A stretch of DNA of 15,724 nt from Clostridiales bacterium (GTDB lineage Bacteria; Bacillota; Clostridia; Christensenellales; Aristaeellaceae). Below, one piece after another: positions 13,144 to 15,724 of the stretch. The DNA is taken from positions 1-15,724 of the forward strand of contig SFGO01000094.1 of the NCBI GenBank assembly GCA_004556545.1, written 5' to 3'. The notes under the pieces are model-generated. The model made no database searches. It saw only the letters and a list, made by a program, of their open reading frames with translations, and was not told the origin of the DNA. The position numbers and the translations under genes are program-made. The stretch's first letter is position 1. Each line of letters begins with the position of its first letter.

Positions 13144-13833
13144 ATGAAGCATCTGAAATTTCGCAAAGCGCTTTCCATCCTGACGGCCCTGTGCCTGCTG
13201 GGAAACGTTTTCGTCTGCGCGGCTGCGGAGGACAAACAGAATTTCCTCAATTTTGAAAAACTGACCGACACCGCCGACGGCGCAATTTACCGCTGCACGG
13301 CTCCCAACGGGCAGGAGGTTTACTTTGTGGCAGAACTGCCCACCGTCTGGATGGAGGACGTAAACTTCGACGGCACGGACGATATCGTAGTGCTCAGCCA
13401 GTTAGGGGTTTCCAACGCCTACTATGATCTTTACGTCTGGGACGGGGAGCAGTACGTCTATGCCACCCCTTACGGCGGGCTGGCGAACTATATGCTGGAC
13501 GCGGACAAAGGGTATCTGATTTCCAGCGCCAACAACGGCCTTGCGGGACTGGAATGCGAATACACCTTTTATCGCTGGGAGGGCACGGAGCCTATGACGG
13601 CTCGAACCCTGCGGGCGGAAACAAAGTCGGAATGGCAGGATTCCACGGACGGAAGCTACAGCTTTGCCATCGTCTATGACAACCGAATCCTTCACGCCGC
13701 GGTAACGGACTACACCGCCGACATTTACGAGGGCAATGTGATCTGGGAGAAGGATTTCAACATGGAAGCCGACGGTTTCGACGGCGGACAGGTGTGGGAC
13801 GAAATGTACGACGCGCTGACAGCGGGGCTGTAA
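13144..13833 (+). CDS. Secreted protein with an FG-GAP/VCBS-like calcium-loop motif
   Basis: Residues 1-28 form a signal peptide: positive MKHLKFRK, a hydrophobic core, then VCAAA before ED, giving a likely signal-peptidase I cut. Cys25 does not fit a lipobox. The mature ~200 residues contain EDVNFDGTDDIVVLSQ (about 71-86), an acidic loop of the calcium-binding FG-GAP/VCBS type, followed by YYDLYVWDGEQYVY and YTFYRWEGTE repeats of a beta-propeller-like or XAC2610-like protein. No catalytic motif is visible. Start ATG 13144 has AAGGAGG. It appears as a single gene between two terminators, with no obvious partner. Confidence 0.75.
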   Translation: MKHLKFRKALSILTALCLLGNVFVCAAAEDKQNFLNFEKLTDTADGAIYRCTAPNGQEVYFVAELPTVWMEDVNFDGTDDIVVLSQLGVSNAYYDLYVWDGEQYVYATPYGGLANYMLDADKGYLISSANNGLAGLECEYTFYRWEGTEPMTARTLRAETKSEWQDSTDGSYSFAIVYDNRILHAAVTDYTADIYEGNVIWEKDFNMEADGFDGGQVWDEMYDALTAGL

Positions 13834-13854
13834 GCCGACGTTTGGGAAAATCAA

Positions 13855-13892
13855 AAGCCGCCCGTGAGCTTTTCACGGGCGGCTTGTTTGGT
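13855..13892. terminator. Bidirectional terminator between convergent genes
   Basis: AAGCCGCCCGTGA (13855-13867) and TCACGGGCGGCTT (13873-13885) form a 13-bp stem. GTTTGGTT follows on the plus strand and TTTGATTTT on the minus strand, so it can stop the secreted-protein transcript and the ABC-transporter transcript. Confidence 0.88.
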
Positions 13893-13899
13893 TCCGGCC

Positions 13900-14652
13900 T
13901 TACAGCACCTTTTCCAAAAAGCTGATGAGCCGGGGGCTTTCCGGGTGGCTGAACAGCTCCTTGGAGGGCTTATCCTCCTCGATGCGGCCGCCGTCCAAAA
14001 ACAGGGTGCGGCTGCTGACTTCCCGGGCAAAGCGCATCTCATGGGTCACGACGATCATGGTCATGCCGTCCTCGGCCAGCGTCTTCATCACGCCCAGCAC
14101 CTCGCCGATCATTTCCGGATCCAGCGCGCTGGTAGGTTCGTCAAAAAGCATGACCTCCGGGTTCATCATCAGCGCCCGGACGATGGCGATCCGCTGCTTC
14201 TGTCCGCCGGAAAGCTGGCTGGGATAGGCGGTCAGCTTATCCGCCAGACCCACCCGGCGCACCAGCTCTTCCGCCTTGGCTTCCGCCTCGGCCTGCGGCA
14301 TTTTACGGATGCGCATGGGAGCGGCGGTCAGGTTCTTCATCACGTTCATATTTTCGAACAGGTTAAACTGCTGGAACACCATGCCCATCTTCTGCCGGTG
14401 AACGTTGATGTCCGTCTTTTTATCGCAGATATCCACGCCGTCGAAAATGATCTGGCCGTCGGAGGGCGTTTCCAGCAGGTTCAGGCACCGCAGGAAGGTG
14501 CTCTTTCCGCCGCCGGAGGGGCCGATGATGCTGACTACTTCCTTCGCGCTGAAGGAGGTGCTGATGTCGTTGAGGACCGTCAGCTTTCCGAAGCGCTTGG
14601 ACAGGTGGCGAACCTTAATCATTTCATTTCCTACCATTTTATTTTCTGCCAT
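13900..14652 (-). CDS. Amino-acid ABC transporter ATP-binding protein (polar amino acid, GlnQ-like)
   Basis: The 250-residue ATPase has Walker A GPSGGGKST (44-52), the Q-loop segment MVFQQFNLF, the signature LSGGQKQRIAIVRAL (from 147), Walker B VMLFDEPTSALDPE (from 167) and the switch His in VTHEM. These, and the FNLFENMNVMKNL segment, are typical of the polar amino-acid uptake (PAAT/GlnQ) group. Start 14652 is used because AAGGAAG lies 7 nt upstream, inside the end of the permease gene; the genes overlap by 14 nt. A minor variation is IVRAL where IARAL is usual. Substrate cannot be given from the ATPase. Confidence 0.95.
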   Translation of the reverse strand: MAENKMVGNEMIKVRHLSKRFGKLTVLNDISTSFSAKEVVSIIGPSGGGKSTFLRCLNLLETPSDGQIIFDGVDICDKKTDINVHRQKMGMVFQQFNLFENMNVMKNLTAAPMRIRKMPQAEAEAKAEELVRRVGLADKLTAYPSQLSGGQKQRIAIVRALMMNPEVMLFDEPTSALDPEMIGEVLGVMKTLAEDGMTMIVVTHEMRFAREVSSRTLFLDGGRIEEDKPSKELFSHPESPRLISFLEKVL

Positions 14653-15334
14653 GAGCCATCTTCCTTTCCATCAGGGCAATCAACCGCCCGCCAATGAAGG
14701 TGAGGATAAAGTACATGATCGCGGCGATTGCCAGGCATTCCAGGCTGTTATACGTCTTGGCGATAACGCCCTTCGCCCGGTACATCAGGTCGGCGATACC
14801 GATGACCGACACAATGGAGGACTCCTTGATGATGGTCACGAACTCGTTGCCCAGCGCGGGAAGGATGTTTTTCACGGCCTGCGGCAGAATGACCAGCTTC
14901 ATGGCTTCTCCGTGATGGAAGCCCAGACTGCGGGCCGCTTCCATCTGGCCCTTATCCACGGCCTGAATGCCGGAACGGATGATCTCCGCCACATAGGCGC
15001 AGCTATTCAGGCTCATGGCCACGATGCCCGCCGCAAAGCGATCGAAATCCGGGATAAAGCTGACGCTGGGGAAGGTCACGCCGATCATGGGCAGGCCATA
15101 GAAGATAAACATGAGCTGCACCATCAAAGGCGTTCCGCGGAAGAACTCGATATAGGCGGTGGCCAGCCATTTCAGGGGCTTAATGCGGCTCATGCGGGCC
15201 ATGGCCATCAGCGTACCCAGCACGGTGCCCAGCAGAACGGCGAAGAATGCGATAATCAGGGTATTGCGCACGCCTTCCAGAAAGAAGTTATAGTAGCGCA
15301 GCACCAGTTTTTCCATGGTTGCGAAGAACTGCAT
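14639..15334 (-). CDS. Amino-acid ABC transporter permease
   Basis: The 231-residue inner-membrane protein has the HisM/GlnP-type layout: an N-terminal segment YYNFFLEGVRNTLIIAFFAVLLGTVLG, then FFRGTPLMVQLMFIFYGLP, SCAYVAEIIRSGIQAV, and the cytoplasmic EAA loop EAARSLGFHHGEAMKLVILPQA that docks on the ATPase. Family length is normal. GGAAGGAG precedes the ATG. It is the first gene of a two-gene minus-strand operon with the ATPase. The solute-binding protein that normally accompanies these genes is not found within the window and may be to the right or elsewhere. No clear promoter was seen; the leader is pyrimidine-rich on this strand. Confidence 0.95.
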   Translation of the reverse strand: MQFFATMEKLVLRYYNFFLEGVRNTLIIAFFAVLLGTVLGTLMAMARMSRIKPLKWLATAYIEFFRGTPLMVQLMFIFYGLPMIGVTFPSVSFIPDFDRFAAGIVAMSLNSCAYVAEIIRSGIQAVDKGQMEAARSLGFHHGEAMKLVILPQAVKNILPALGNEFVTIIKESSIVSVIGIADLMYRAKGVIAKTYNSLECLAIAAIMYFILTFIGGRLIALMERKMAHGRK

Positions 15335-15354
15335 TTCAGTGGCTCCTTCCGGTT

Positions 15355-15402
15355 AGAGAGAAGAGGGAAAAAGGGAAAGGGGAAAGGGGAAGAGAGAAGG
15401 GG
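15355..15402. repeat. 48-nt homopurine run
   Basis: Every base from 15355 to 15402 on the plus strand is A or G, with imperfect AAAGGGG-type repetition. It lies about 20 nt upstream of the permease start, so the permease leader RNA would be pure C/U there. Such tracts can form triplex DNA. No gene was found in it. Confidence 0.75.
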
Positions 15403-15516
15403 TTCTTTGAGCGAAGAAGCCCTTACGGGAAGAAAGGGTTCGACGCGGAGGTGGCGTGGGCCTGCCGGGGAGGGAATTTTTTGGGGGGAAGGGGGGCTTC
15501 CGCAGGCACATAGCCC

Positions 15517-15716
15517 TTGTCCCATTGGCACGCCGACTCCCCGAAGGGGGTGCAGGGGGGCGAGCGGAAAGCCACCCTGCTTTACATGAAGAGAGACGAC
15601 TTTGCCGTAAGAAATTCCCATTGGCGGGGCTTGACGCGCCGACTCCGGCGCGAGGGCAGGGCTTGCAGCCCTATGGGGCGCTCACACTTTTCTTTCGGTG
15701 GCGAAAGAAAAGTGTG
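15517..15716. repeat. Cluster of hairpins and partial duplicates, probably an interspersed repeat
   Basis: There is no convincing gene from 15335 to the end. The cluster holds CGCGCCG-ACTC-CGGCGCG (15635-15652), AGGGCT-TGC-AGCCCT (15658-15672) and a perfect 15-bp inverted repeat CACACTTTTCTTTCG-GTGG-CGAAAGAAAAGTGTG (15683-15716). Two degenerate copies share CCCATTGGC (15521, 15617) and CGCCGACTCC (15531, 15637). The last hairpin has the form of a repeat end or a terminator-like structure, but the flank AAAAGAA has no T run on the plus strand. It probably continues past the window. Confidence 0.5.
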
Positions 15717-15724
15717 CAAAAGAA

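Noticed and set aside
15256..15621. 121-codon minus-strand frame starting MGISYGKVVSLHVKQ
   Set aside because: It runs through the homopurine tract and the hairpin cluster into the permease, with Pro/Ser-rich low-complexity sequence. It is probably repeat-derived and not a gene, though repeat copies of such frames may exist elsewhere in the genome.
1..15724. CRISPR arrays, tRNA and rRNA genes
   Set aside because: No regularly spaced repeats of CRISPR type, no tRNA cloverleaf with T-loop consensus and no rRNA segments were seen on either strand by eye.

Overview
The window looks like chromosome from a fairly GC-rich member of the class Clostridia (Bacillota), probably a gut or anaerobic species. 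The reasons are strong purine-rich ribosome-binding sites, the DUF4364-tilS-hpt block, DUF3842, an Mrp/NBP35 ATPase beside a C_GCAxxG_C_C protein, a His-less HPr-like protein, and an apparent manganese riboswitch of the yybP-ykoY class. All family assignments come from reading motifs; no search was run.

Layout. Positions 1-730 are a small, less GC-rich accessory patch: the first codons of a probable transposase on the minus strand, then a divergent pair made of a 70-residue CxxC protein (minus) and a small XRE regulator (plus). Their intergenic region carries three copies of an ACGC-N4-GCG operator-like word. Positions 757-2720 hold a minus-strand murA followed by a J-domain/TPR protein. A divergent promoter serves a His-less HPr-like protein. 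Next comes DUF4364-tilS-hpt (3268-6083, plus), ending in about 240 bp of nested inverted repeats and a strong terminator. A minus-strand intracellular-type GH43 glycosidase (6455-7891) follows.

The most striking item is at 8082-8441: a consensus-spaced promoter, a leader that folds by hand as a manganese (yybP-ykoY) riboswitch with a roughly 150-nt insertion in helix P2, and an intrinsic terminator sharing sequence with the P1 helix, all ahead of a CaCA-family cation exchanger. Two metal-site positions of that exchanger differ from the usual Na+/Ca2+ pattern, which fits a manganese exporter.

Positions 9440-13090 look like one operon: an ECF transporter S component, a kinase-like protein with an unrecognised N-terminal domain, DUF3842, Mrp/NBP35 and C_GCAxxG_C_C. 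Tight spacing, including one ATGA overlap and one 3-nt gap, suggests coordinated expression. A secreted FG-GAP-like protein follows. A bidirectional terminator then separates it from a minus-strand amino-acid ABC transporter (permease plus ATPase) whose binding protein is not in the window. The right edge (15335-15724) has no convincing gene. It holds a 48-nt pure-purine run and a cluster of hairpins that looks like an interspersed repeat.
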